Shown here: positions 20,352-30,720 of the stretch, one piece after another
How positions within the stretch are numbered: position 1 is the stretch's first letter
Layout of the letters: each line of letters starts with the position of its first letter
NCBI GenBank assembly: GCA_029582265.1
Contig: CM055816.1
Location: 99,665,039 to 99,729,038 of the forward strand
DNA from: Zoroaster sp. YZ-2022
Lineage: Eukaryota > Echinodermata > Asteroidea > Forcipulatida > Zoroasteridae
DNA: 64,000 bases
Reading direction: 5' to 3'
Notes under the pieces: generated by a model
Databases searched by the model: none
Told to the model about the DNA's origin: nothing
What the model saw: only the letters and a program-made list of their open reading frames with translations
Position numbers and translations under genes: made by a program

Positions 20352-22810
20352 CGGAGAACGCTTCGAGACGCGAATGAGATGAGACGTGCTTTTGCGAGCG
20401 GCAATCTTGGTATTCCTAACAGTTTAAAATCTTTTCCTTTTTAGGCAAAAGAAGAGGTGAGATCTACTCCTTTCTTTTCAAATTATATTACTCATAAACA
20501 ACCCATTAAGGTCAATTTTCTTTTGCATTTTCAAATCTTCGGTCTAGTTTTTTCATAGCATAGGGGACCTCGGACTTCGTTGGACTAAATAGGCCTATGT
20601 CCGACGAATCTGAGGATGATATGACATGGGATAGTTTATCTCAAGAACAACTATCTAACCGGAAAAGAAACAGACAAATAAGTAACCAACCAAGATCTAC
20701 TCTAGATAGACTAATAAGCCAGGCACAAGAAGAAGATGATGAAGAAGATATAGAATATACAACAAAGATTTCTCGAAAGCGAACAAAATCATTTCAAAAC
20801 AAAAGTAGCTCCTCTAGAAAAGACAACAGAAAAGAAGAAACCTTAGCACATATGAACCACAAGTAAACCCTACTATAGTAATAATAAACTCCCCAGATGT
20901 AAAACTTGCGCAAATTAATCCAATAAAAATAGCTAAAGCTCTTAACTCAATGGGACAAGATTACATAAAAAATGTTTCTAAAACCAACCAAGGAGGTATT
21001 AGTATCAGATGCTATACTTCAGCTCAAGCAAACAAACTAAAAGGAATCAGTCAATTAGGACAATGGGCCGTGGTCACTGAATACGCTAAATCAGAAACAC
21101 AAAGCAAAGGCGTCATTTCAGGAATTCCATCAGAAATTCCAGATAAAGAAATACAAAACGAGTGTAAAAGATTTGGGGTTACAGATGTGCGCAGACTCAT
21201 GTATAAAAGAAACGGACAAACAGGGAAAACTTCATCGGTATGTCTCACATTTAATACCCCTCATATGCCTACACACATCCAACTGGGTTATGAATCATTT
21301 ACAGTAAAACCGTACATTCCACCAGTAATACGTTGTTTCAACTGTCAACGACTAGGCCATACAGCAAACAATTGCCGAAGCAAGACGAGGGGTGTCAGAT
21401 GTAGTGGTTTTCACACATACGACGAGTGCACTCAAAAAGAGCAAGTCAAGTGTAGCAGGTGTGGTGGGAATCACTCCTCTGCCTATGCTGGGTGTAACTC
21501 CTACAAGGAAGAAAAGAAAATCCAGGAATTCAGAGTTACCTATAATATTTCATATGCGGAAGCAGCAAAGACGGTTCGAACTAACATCACAATTCAAACA
21601 GATAAATATACGGACACACCCTAAACCAAAACCAGCATGGATAAATATGCAAACCCAACAAAATCCAGAATCTACGCAAAATAAACCCACAGCTGTCAAC
21701 CGAAAGGAGGCATCCACCCAAACAGAGGAAGCGGTTGGATGCCAAACAGAACCTAACCCACAATACTTGATAAATCAGTCATTAATAGAATTAATAATTG
21801 GAGCTTTGCAAATATGGGAAAGTACTAGAAATGAAGGAAAGAAAAAAACGGCAATTCAATCTCTGGCTGAACACATACTCCATAGCACTGAAGAGAAAAA
21901 ACCTAGAGAAAAAAACCAAAACATCAGTAAGTCACGTAATACATCACAATCACCAAACAGACCTATAAAACAAGATACACAAAGAAAGAGTTCACAATCA
22001 AAACCTAAACAAAGAGAAATGGCCATGGAAACTGGGGCATCCAGTTCATCAAATCATATGGCAGCACCTAATGGAAAAAGTAAAGGGAAAAAATAACCCA
22101 ACGCAATAATGATCATTATTAATACGTGTAACGTTTTGATATTGTAAATCACCTTTTTACTTCAATATATCAATAATAGACATAAGTTACAAAGGGCTCT
22201 AAAATATACTGATAATCAAATGACAATACATGACTTACTTGGATTCAAAAATAACATAGCCTATTTTCTTCAATTTATTAAAGAGAATTTCGGAAAATAT
22301 TAAAATAATACATAGTTTTCTCCACACAAGCAAATTTTTTCAGAGGACTGGGTGTTTTGGTGATTGGCTGGACAGGGTGCCGCCTCATCACCTGAAGTGT
22401 TGCGGCCCTGCAAATTTTACCTGGCGGAGCACGGGCTCTTAAACTGCAAGGGAAACGGACCGGCTTGCAGGAACACATGCGGCGCTCTATGTCTGGAGGA
22501 TCACCAGCACCCACCCCATCATTTTTCTAGATCGTGCTATAGTAACCTGGGTTTGAATTTTTGGGTTTGGGTTAATCTCCTTTCAGTTTGTTTTTATAAC
22601 TCTCCAACTTTTTGACTGAGATCATCTATTTTCTTAGTTTTGTCCATCAAGATTTCTTCTAAGTAGGCTACAGAGTCCGTTTTTGTTACGTCATAATCTC
22701 AAAAAGCAGTCTCATATCATTCGCATCTCTGCGCGCATGCGCTGTTCAAACCGTACAGCAACTGGCACAAAGGGCACATAGATTGCCAGAAGTGCCATTA
22801 ACAACAACAA
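20352..22810 (+). mobile_element. LINE inserted in the 5' LTR, ORF2 lacking
   Basis: It is flanked by the 12-bp duplication CATGATCTACAC (ending at 20351 and at about 22822) and ends in an (AAC)n tail. It encodes an ORF1 but no endonuclease or reverse transcriptase: after ORF1 only 0.7 kb of non-coding sequence follows. Near both ends lie inverted words (GAGACGCGAATGAGATGAGA and its mirror near 22706-22731). Confidence 0.8.
20597..22096 (+). pseudogene. LINE ORF1 (gag-like, three Cys/His knuckles)
   Basis: ORF1 starts at ATG 20597 (MSDESEDDMTWDS). It shifts frame near 20850 and again after about 21590, and ends at TAA 22096. The middle part has an RRM-like region (KGVISGIPSEIPDKEI) followed by CFNCQRLGHTANNC, a degraded second knuckle CSGFHTYDEC, and CSRCGGNHSSAYAGC. 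The last part is Lys/Gln/Ser-rich. That is the design of ORF1 in Jockey/CR1/I-type LINEs, which packages the RNA. The two frameshifts abolish a full product. An alternative is a domesticated ORF1-only element, but the frameshifts speak against it. Confidence 0.8.
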
Positions 22811-23388
22811 CACATGATCTACACATTCATCTGAGCAACACCAACTGGTCAGCCGTAGGCTCTGATCTGACACTACCAGATGTGTGTCACTTATTCAGCC
22901 TTTGCCACACCATGGTTCAGTCAGTACCTTGGTGCTTCGGCCCTACAATGAGACAGTGAGTCTACACTGTTCTCTGTCTCCTTCTAGTTGATGGCCTGAA
23001 CCATCCGGTTCATATTACTCTTCTTCCAGTCGATGGCTTTGAACCCACGCCCGGTTCATTGCGCTGTGTAGATGGCTCTGAACCCACGCCCGGTTCATTG
23101 CTCTTCCTAGATGTCCTAGACCAGACCGGTCCAGTGAACAAGCGAGCCCTTATCTGCAAGCCATACGATGTGACAGTCCATCGACGGGAAGAACAGCCGT
23201 GCAAAAACCTTTTTTTTTTTTTTTTATCTTACCTGGTATTTAAATTGTATTAAATTAATTTTGTGATGAAATAAATTATTAAATTATTGTGTAAATATAA
23301 TTGCTGGTTGTTTTCGTAGCATTTTTATTTTCTTTCTGCCGTGCTCTATTTCTTTTAATTTACATGAATTAGGCGCACGTAACAGAAT

Positions 23389-23406
23389 TGGGGGCTTGTC
23401 CGAGAA
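23389..23406 (+). other. Primer binding site, tRNA-Pro type
   Basis: TGGGGGCTTGTCCGAGAA starts five bases after the 5' LTR. It agrees at most positions with the known tRNA-Pro primer sequence used by murine leukaemia-type viruses. Confidence 0.75.
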
Positions 23407-23527
23407 CGAACTAAACAAAATTTGGTGAATTCCCTAGCCACTCAAAAAAATAAATTGTGATTTTATTTCACTGTAAAAATTCAAGTGAACAAAATTCGCT
23501 TTGTAGTTTTTACCAGCAATTATCAAG

Positions 23528-24640
23528 ATGGCAAAGTTTTCAATACATGACTTTATTGCTAAATTTGAAGAAAGTCCCTCAGGGGACAAGGTGTTTGGTT
23601 TAAAAAGGTCCGAGTTATTTGAGGTTGCCAAACATTACAAAATTTCTGTAGCTGCCAGTATGAAAAAGGCTGACATTCGGGCAGTGATTTTAGAACATCT
23701 TATTGATGAAGAAATTTTGGAAGAATCAATTGTCAAAGAAATGCATGTCAATGATTATTCAGATGAAACGGCTATTAAACTAAAACAGTTACAGTTAGAA
23801 ATTATTTTGGAACAGACTAAGAAATTACAAATGGAGTCAGAATTGTTTCAGCTAAAACAGGCTAAAACAACCGAGCAACCAAGCTCTACTGTTTCCGCAA
23901 ATAAATTTGATCCTACCAAATTCAATAAGTTGGTGCCTCCTTTTAAGGAGAAAGATGTGGATAAATATTTTGCTCATTTTGAGAAAGTAGCTGATAGATT
24001 AGACTGACCAAAAGACATGTATACTTTGTTTTTACAGAGTGTTTTAGTGGGTAAGGCACAAGAAGTTTATTCTGCTTTTCCTGTTGACAAATGTGCTGAT
24101 TATGATTTAGTTAAGGCTGCCATTTTGAAAGCCTATGAACTTGTACCAGAGGTCTACAGACAAAAATTTCGAGACTTGAAAAAGAAAGAAACCGAAACTT
24201 ATGTTGAATTTGCATATGAAAGTGGTGTAGATCACGTAAAATTGAGGAAGATTTTGAAAAGTTACGACAGCTGATCCTCTTTGAGGAATTTAAAAGTAGT
24301 ATGCCTTATGCTGTCAAAACCCACTTAGAACAGAATGTTAGAGTTGGACAAAGCAGCTGTTTTGGCTGACGACTGTTTTGACACACAAAACTAGTTTTTT
24401 GCATTCTCATGATTGAAAGAAATTCAATCGGAAGTCATTTGTTCCATCTAAGTCTAATTTTGATAATAGGTCCAAGACTGAGACAAAATCTCAGTCCACC
24501 TCTGACCCAAGTTCTAAAGAGTCAATTTCTAAAACCACAATTGACTCCACCAAATCGGTGCAATGTTCATACTGCAAGAAATTTGGGCATACAATTTCCA
24601 ATTGTTATACTTTGCAGAGAAAAAATGCGGCTTTAGCCAC
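23528..24640 (+). pseudogene. gag: gypsy gag
   Basis: ATG 23528 (MAKFSIHDFIAKFEES) opens a capsid-type protein. A TGA at 24005 replaces the expected Trp in the RLD-(W)-PKD word, after which the same frame continues to about 24274 (FLQSVLVGKAQEVYSAFPVD). A frameshift follows, and near 24558 a CSYCKKFGHTISNC knuckle marks the nucleocapsid. Residues 75-125 form a Glu/Leu/Gln coiled coil. The order capsid, then knuckle, and the closeness to the protease are normal for Ty3/gypsy. It assembles the particle in an active element; here it is nonfunctional. Confidence 0.85.
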
Positions 24641-24654
24641 TCAAAAACCTGTTG

Positions 24655-25230
24655 CCTTTACCACTAGTGTATCTGATGCAAACTTGGATTTTAATAGTCC
24701 ACTAAAAGGGTCCTTGTCTGACATTCGAGAGGAATTTTTACCTTTTATTACAAAGGGATTTGTGTCGCTCAGTGAGCTTTCTGATTCGCCTAATTACCCA
24801 GTAACTATTTTGAGGGATACAGGGTCCACTCAGTGTTTGTTGTTACTTGGGGAGGTTCCTCTAACTGAGGGATCTTCTCTTGACACACACATGTGTCTAT
24901 TACGGGTATTAGTAATGAATCTTTTGATGTGCCTCTCCATCGTTTGTATTTACAGTCAGACTTAGTTTCAGGTCCCATTACAGTGGGTATTACCCCCACT
25001 TTGCCTCCTGGGCTTGATGGTATTACACTACTGCTAGGTAATCAAGTAGCTGGTACTAGGGTAGTTGTTGAACCTTGTATGACTAGTGTGCCATGTTCTT
25101 ATAATACTAGACTATTAGAAGAAGAATATCCTGGTATTTTCCCTGCTTGTGTTACAACTCGATCCATGAGTAGTAAACTTAAGGCACCAGTTCATACTGA
25201 TGTAGATGTAGACCTTTCTGAGACTTTTTG
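24655..25230 (+). pseudogene. gypsy aspartic protease
   Basis: The active-site word VTILRDTGSTQCLLL (DTGS) lies at about 24810-24850, and a second half with DGITLLLGNQVAGTR at about 25015-25060 is in another frame. The flap region lies between. It follows gag directly and precedes integrase. The frameshift near 24880 separates the halves. Confidence 0.8.
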
Positions 25231-26650
25231 TGTCTAATCTACTTGATGAAAACTCTGGGGTTTCTTGTGATAAGGATTTTTTTAATTCTTTAGATGTAGA
25301 AAATAACACTAAGGGCTCGGCTTTATTGAGTGAATTAGGCGTTTATTCTGACATCTTTTTGAGTAGAGAACAACTTATATCCGAACAAAGTAAGGATCAT
25401 GAATTGTTAACTCTATTTAACCAAGCAGTTACTGAAACTGAAGCAAGTAATGTCCCAATTTGTTTCTTTCTAAAGTCGGGTGTGCTCATGCGCAAGTGGC
25501 GACCGCCAGATGTGCCATCTGACAATGAATGGGAAGTTTTGTATCAAATTGTAGTTTTAGTCATATTACCCTACACACATTTTGAGTTTGGCTCATGACA
25601 TTCCTATGTCTGGACACCTGGGTGCCACTAAAACATGTGATAGAATTTTGCAGCATTTTTACTGGCCTGGTATCCGAAATTCAGTTGCCCAATATTGTCG
25701 CACATGTCATACTTGTCAGGTAGTTGGTAAGCCTAACCAAAAACCTCCTCGTGCACCTTTACAGCCTATACCTGCATTTGAAGAGCCGTTTAGTAAAGTG
25801 AGTGTAGACTGTAGGGCCATTGCCTAAGACAAGATCAGGACACGAGTATTTACTTAGTTATGTGTGCGTCAACTAGATATGCTGAAGCAATGCCACTTAG
25901 ATCCATTAAAGCAAAACCAGTAGGCGAAGCTTTTAAAAGTTTTTTTCACTCGTTTTGGACTGCCCAGGGTTGTTCAAAGTGATCAAGGGAGTAATTTCAC
26001 TTCTAGATTGTTTCAAGAACAATTGTATGCATTAGGCATTGACCAGATTACTTCCAGTGCATATCACCCTGAAAGTCAAGGCGCCCTTGAGCGTTTTCAC
26101 CAAACTTTAAAATCTATGATGATAACATATTGCATGGATAATGAGAAAGATTGGGACGAAGGTATTCCTTTGCTATTATTTGCAGTACGGGAAGTGGTGC
26201 AAGAATCATTGGGGTTTAGCCCCTTTTAATTCGTTGTTGGCCGTTCTGTAAGAGGACCACTCAAATTAGTTAGAGAAGTGGTTGTCTGAAAAAACAGGAC
26301 AATCTCCTCAATTACATTAAGTTGAAAGATCGTTTGCATGGAGCATGTGAGTTAGCCCAATCTAGTATGAAAACCGCTCAACAGGGCATGAAAACATGGT
26401 ATGACAAGAAGTCTGTAGACCGTAGTTTTAATCCTGGGGATAAGGTTTTAGTTTTATTGCCATTACTGGGTCAACCACTTAAAGCTCGTTATAGTGGACC
26501 TTATGTCATTGATGCTAAGGTTAATGATTTAGATTATTTGATTAGTACTCCTGATAGACGTAAACAGAAACGAGTTTGCCATATTAATATGTTGAAACCA
26601 TATCATGACAGAAATGAAAAATCAGTGAAAAAAGAATCTGTACTAGTTTG
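25230..26650 (+). pseudogene. gypsy integrase, placed before reverse transcriptase
   Basis: H2C2 zinc domain at 25582-25730 (GHLGATKTCDRILQHFYWPG, CRTCHTCQ). DDE core: the first Asp in FSKVSVDC near 25810, the second in VVQSDQGSNF near 25980, the Glu in ESQGALERFHQTL near 26090. GPY-type C-terminal domain at 26322-26620 (FNPGDKVLVLLPLLGQPLKA, GPYVIDAK). Frameshifts at about 25820, 25950 and 26240. The position upstream of reverse transcriptase is the opposite of ordinary Ty3/gypsy and shared with Gmr1-type and Copia elements. Confidence 0.85.
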
Positions 26651-26689
26651 CAGTGTAAATACAAAAATTGTAAATCGTTCAGAGAACGA

Positions 26690-28138
26690 AGATGAGTCGG
26701 TATCTAATATTTTGAATACATGTTTCAAATTGAAAAACTCACAAGTTTTGTCAAATTTGAGTGAGAAATTAGATCATTTGATTTCCCAACAGCAATCTGA
26801 AATGTCAAATTTAATACAAGAGTTTTCACATTTATTTCCCGATGTTCCAGGTAAAACTGATGCTGTATTTCATATTGATGTAGGGGGTGCGTCACCCATT
26901 AAACATCCGTACAGAGTAGGACCACATAAGCAGTCAAGTATGAACGAGGAGATTCAGTACATGTTGGATAACGATATTATTGAAGAAAGTGATAGTAATT
27001 GGAGTTCACCTTGTATTTTGGTTCCAAAACCTGATTCTTCGTTTAGATTTTGTACAGATTTTAGAAAAGTGAACTCAGTATCGAAATCTGATACGTATCC
27101 ATTGCCCAGAGTAGATGATTGTATTGATTATGTTGGTAAAGCCAAATTTGTGAGTACTTTTGATTTGTTAAAGGGATATTGGCAGGTCCCTTTTACTCAA
27201 AACAAGTCTCTGCTTTTGTGACTCCTCGGGGTTTATATCAGTACAAGATTCTCCCTTTTGGTTTAAAGAATGCTCCTGCGTCATTTCAAAGATTAATGAA
27301 CAAGGTGATAAAGGGTTTACCAAACACCGAGGTTTATATTGATGACATTGTAGTATTTAATGATACTTGGGAAGAGCACATGGAAAGTGTTCGTGCTTTA
27401 TTTAATAGATTAACTAAAGCTAAGTTAACAGTAAATCTTGTAAAAGGTCAGCTTGTTAAAGCTAAAGTTACGTTCTTGGGTCATGTCATTGGCCAAGGTG
27501 AAGTTCAACCTGTCAAAGCCAAAGTTGAAACAATTTTAAGTTTTCCTCAACCAGCCAATAAAAAAAAGTTGATGCGGTTTCTGGGAATGGCTGGTTACTA
27601 TCGTAAATTTTGCAAGAATTGTTCAGATGTTGTTGCTCCGCTGACCAACTTGCTCAGCAAGAAAAACAAATATATTTGGTCAGAATGTAGCCAAGCTTTT
27701 GAGCTAGTAAAAACCATGCTAGCAACTGAACCTGTTTTGATAGCTCCCGATTTCACCAAGCCATTTAAGTTGTCAGTAGATGCAAGTGATATTGGCATTG
27801 GTTCTGTTTTAATACAAGAAGATGATCAGAAAATTAATCATCCGGTTTGTTATTTTTCTAAGAAACTGAACAAACACCAACAGAACTACTCTACTATTGA
27901 AAAGGAGTGTCTTGCTTTAGTTTTGTCTCTGATACATTTTGAGGTATATTTAAATGCTCCTGCCAGTTCAATTGTGGTGTACACTGATCACAATCTGTAA
28001 ATTTTTCTTCATAAAATGAAGAATCGGAATCGGAGGTTACTGAGATGGAGTTTAATCCTACAAGAGTTTGATATTGAGATTGTTCATGTTAAAGGGAAAG
28101 ACAATCTTACTGCCGATGCATTATCCAGACGCTTTTAG
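26690..28138 (+). pseudogene. pol: gypsy reverse transcriptase and RNase H
   Basis: Reverse transcriptase motifs in order: FRFCTDFRKVN, FDLLKGYWQVP, ILPFGLKNAPASFQ, VYIDDIVVF (the catalytic YxDD) and FLGHVIGQG; then the RNase H domain with LSVDASDIGIGSVL, TIEKECLAL and VYTDHN. A frameshift near 27200 and a TAA at 27998-28000 break it, after which the same frame continues to TAG 28138 ([20 protein letters not shown]). The end is followed by 200 bp of non-coding sequence and the purine tract. Confidence 0.9.
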
Positions 28139-28329
28139 GAATGTAACTGTTGATCACAAAATGCATGTGTATTAAGTACATTTCCACATGAGACATAGAT
28201 ATAGTTAATGTTTTTCTTGTAAAATCATGTATTATATGATCCGCTTAAATTTTATGCTGAAATTTAAGAGTGATAAATGATTGCATTTTGTGCGCTTGAA
28301 AACAAGTTTTTCATGTAATTCAAAACTTT

Positions 28330-28341
28330 TAAGGAGGGGAA
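28330..28341 (+). other. Polypurine tract
   Basis: TAAGGAGGGGAA directly precedes the TG of the 3' LTR; it primes plus-strand synthesis in LTR elements. Confidence 0.8.
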
Positions 28342-29078
28342 TGTTACATGTGCATATTTTTCTTTTCTGAGCCAGCTGTAACTATCTTGGTTTATTTAAA
28401 AAGCACATGTTTAAGCACCTGTGGTTAAAGCAGTAGTGCTCTTTGTGTACACAAAATGGCTATTGTCCTGTTCAGTGCATTTGGCACAAACATTATGTAA
28501 CTACCATGCATTGTATTTTTGTGCAAATTGTATAAAACACTGGGTTTTGCATCATGATCTACACATTCATCTGAGCAACACCAACTGGTCAGCAGTAGGC
28601 TCTGCTCTGACACTACCAGATGTGTGTCACTTATTCAGCCTTTGCCACACCATGGTTCAGTCAGTACCTTGGTGCTTCGGCCCTACAATGAGACAGTGAG
28701 TCTACACTGTTCTCTGTCTCCTTCATCTAGTTGATGGCCTGAACCATCCGGTTCTTATTACTCTTCTTCCAGTCGATGGCTTTGAACCCACGCCCGGTTC
28801 ATTGCTCTTCCTAGATGTCCTAGACCAGACCGGTCCAGTGAACAAGGGAGCCCTTATCTGCCAGCCATACGATGTGACAGTCCATCGACGGGAAGAACAG
28901 CCGTGCAAAACCCTTTTTTTTTTAATCTTACCTGGTATTTAAATTGTATTAAATTAATTTTGTGATGAAATAAATTATTCAATTATTGTGTAAATATAAA
29001 TGCTGGTTGTTTTCGTACCATTTATTTTCTTTCTGCCGTGCTCTAGTTTTAATTTACATGAATTAGGCGCACGTAACA
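28342..29078 (+). repeat. 3' LTR, 737 bp
   Basis: TGTTACATGTGCAT...CGCACGTAACA. It lacks the LINE and the two short duplications found in the 5' LTR. Confidence 0.9.
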
Positions 29079-29409
29079 AGGGTAAAGACTGCCACAGATA
29101 GGATAAGTCCATATAAAATAATTTGAATCGTACATTAACTCCCTTGATGAATGGATAAACTTCAAATGCTGGCCATTGGATCACAAAGTTACACAGACTC
29201 TGACACACCTTGTAGCAGTAGCACAAATGGATACCGTTGATCTGAAATATAAACGAATCATGTAAAAACAATATTAAATGTTTTCAAAGAGGGACAAAGA
29301 ATAATGGGTCATGCTAACAACACACACATAACTTAGATTGCCCTCATATGTTATTATCAGGATGATGGATTGATGCAACTTCAGAAAAATGATCCCTTCA
29401 GAACAATGC

Positions 29410-29510
29410 CTATTGAAGAAATGCACTATTCAATTGATGGAATTAAGATTTCCATTGTCATTTGTCTTTCTACATATGTTCCTTTGCATTGTCATGTACA
29501 ATTATCAGAG
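29410..29510 (+). repeat. Dispersed repeat copy 2
   Basis: Matches the minus strand of 15915-16025 over about 100 bases, with a small internal gap. Confidence 0.8.
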
Positions 29511-30298
29511 ATAATAGGCATAATTTAGTATAATTTACATGTATATCTACCCCTCAAAAAAAATAAAAGTAAATAAAAATTGAATATGAATTTTAAGGCC
29601 AAACAAAAAAATGGCTGTTTCCTATTACATTGAAAAAAAGTTAGGTAGGGTAGGTGGGTAAAATCTTCTTTTTTTGCCCCAATTTTGTTTAGCCAAAAAC
29701 GTTAGAGTGGGATGATGGTCACTTATTTGTTTTTCTTTTGCACACTCATTTGTAACAGCTAACAAGTGACAATGTCAGATAAAATACTGTAAAATGTTAA
29801 TACTAGGGCCTACATATCAGCACTGTATATAGACGATGTGACCTCTGACGTCACGATGAAACCAAAACATTTGAGTTTTTGCCCGACGGTGTTCGTACGC
29901 ACCGTGTTTTGCATAAATTTAGCTTAGAAGTAACGTCGCGGGTCAGATTTCATTTGAATTATGTGACCTTTGACGTCACTCCCTAACCAAATTTAGGGTA
30001 ATAGGAAACATACTTTTTTCGTTATTATTTTAACCTAGGTGAGCTGCAGAGTTGTTTTCCAAGTAGGCCTACATAAGGATGTTTCCTCTTTAATCATGTT
30101 TTCTCAAGGTGTGCTTCAATTGCCTGGCTACATCACCTTTGCGCACTATCACCACCATCTCCCTATCATCCACTTACATCAACTTTTAACCATTCTCTGC
30201 ACATTTTCATCCCTCTCCATGCCCCGCCTGCATGTAATATCCGCTACCCCATGCTTTCTCCCTACGCTACTCCTAGTAGTATGTGTGCCGCAAATCAG
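29511..30298. other. Non-coding stretch with two CRE-like motifs
   Basis: No gene. ATGTGACCTCTGACGTCAC near 29838 and ATGTGACCTTTGACGTCAC near 29960 are near copies about 120 bp apart; each holds the palindrome TGACGTCA and a TGACCT half-site. This could be a regulatory pair or parts of a repeat. Confidence 0.45.
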
Positions 30299-30515
30299 TC
30301 CTCTTTGTGGAGGAGTTTGTGTGCAGTTGTCTGCAGTGGTTGTGTGCAGTTTTGTGTGGAGGGAGTATTGCAGATATGCATGCTGCGCATGCGCAATACT
30401 CCCTCCACACAAAACTGCACACAACCAGAGCATGCGCATGCGCAATACTCCCTCCACACAAAACTGCACACAACCACTGCAGACAACTGCACACAAACTC
30501 CTCCACAAAGGAGGC
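30299..30515. repeat. Long palindrome with nested third copy
   Basis: The left arm from about 30299 (CTTTGTGGAGGAGTTTGTGT..., GTTTTGTGTGGAGGGAGTAT) is repeated inverted up to 30515, about 70 bp per arm. The centre holds an additional inverted copy of GAGGGAGTATTGCGCATGCG. The many Cys-rich frames at 30251-30596 are its shadows. Confidence 0.9.
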
Positions 30516-30720
30516 TTAACATGTTTTGTGCATATATTTATTTGTTCTTTTATTTGGTCTATTTTATCATTACTTTTGGAGTTGCAGTTGAAATAAATTA
30601 TTGGTCTGTTCTTCTGAAAAAGAGGAAAGAAAAAATGTATGTTATCTGACTTATTTATTTTCCTAAGCCCTAGGTCATACTTAAACCAGTTACAAATCCT
30701 CTCTGTATTCATTTCATACT

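Larger units (their letters stand above)
20058..23384 (+). repeat. 5' LTR, interrupted by a LINE
   Basis: It begins TGTTATGTGCATATTTT and ends GGCGCACGTAACA. Compared with the 3' LTR it carries two extra tandem duplications: a 77-bp unit at 20159-20312, and a 44-bp unit with GAACCCACGCCCGGTTCATT at about 23035-23100. The LINE insertion occupies 20352-22810. Confidence 0.85.
20058..29078 (+). mobile_element. Gmr1-type Ty3/gypsy LTR retrotransposon, full length but decayed
   Basis: TG...CA LTRs, an AGGG duplication on both sides (20054-20057 and 29079-29082), a tRNA-Pro type primer site, gag, then protease, integrase, reverse transcriptase and RNase H, a purine tract and a 3' LTR. Integrase lies before reverse transcriptase, the Copia-like order that marks Gmr1-type elements of deuterostomes. 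Nonsense codons and frameshifts in every gene make it inactive. Confidence 0.9.
19974..29241 (-). pseudogene. Terminal exon of an unidentified gene, split by the gypsy insertion
   Basis: On minus, a TTTATATTTCAG acceptor at 29242 opens an exon (INGIHLCYCYKVCQSL..., then VNVRFKLFYMDLSYLWQSLP) that runs to the gypsy 3' LTR at 29078. Across the element, after removing one copy of the AGGG duplication, the same frame continues at 20053 (SRELFFQDLKTHLGL...) and stops at TAG 19976-19974. The two parts are 163 and 80 bases, 243 together, exactly 81 codons, with no stop. An accidental match would not be expected to keep the frame and end cleanly. The product is hydrophobic/aromatic and I do not recognise it. 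Whether the source was a host gene or another transposon's gene is open. The insertion truncates it unless an empty allele exists. Confidence 0.55.

Noticed and set aside
22278..22615. Overlapping frames downstream of LINE ORF1
   Set aside because: Opposite-strand frames of similar length in a GC-richer patch; no endonuclease or reverse transcriptase motif, so not ORF2.
30039..30649. Cys-rich frames resembling small secreted proteins
   Set aside because: They are readings of the palindrome on both strands and repeat each other in mirror order.
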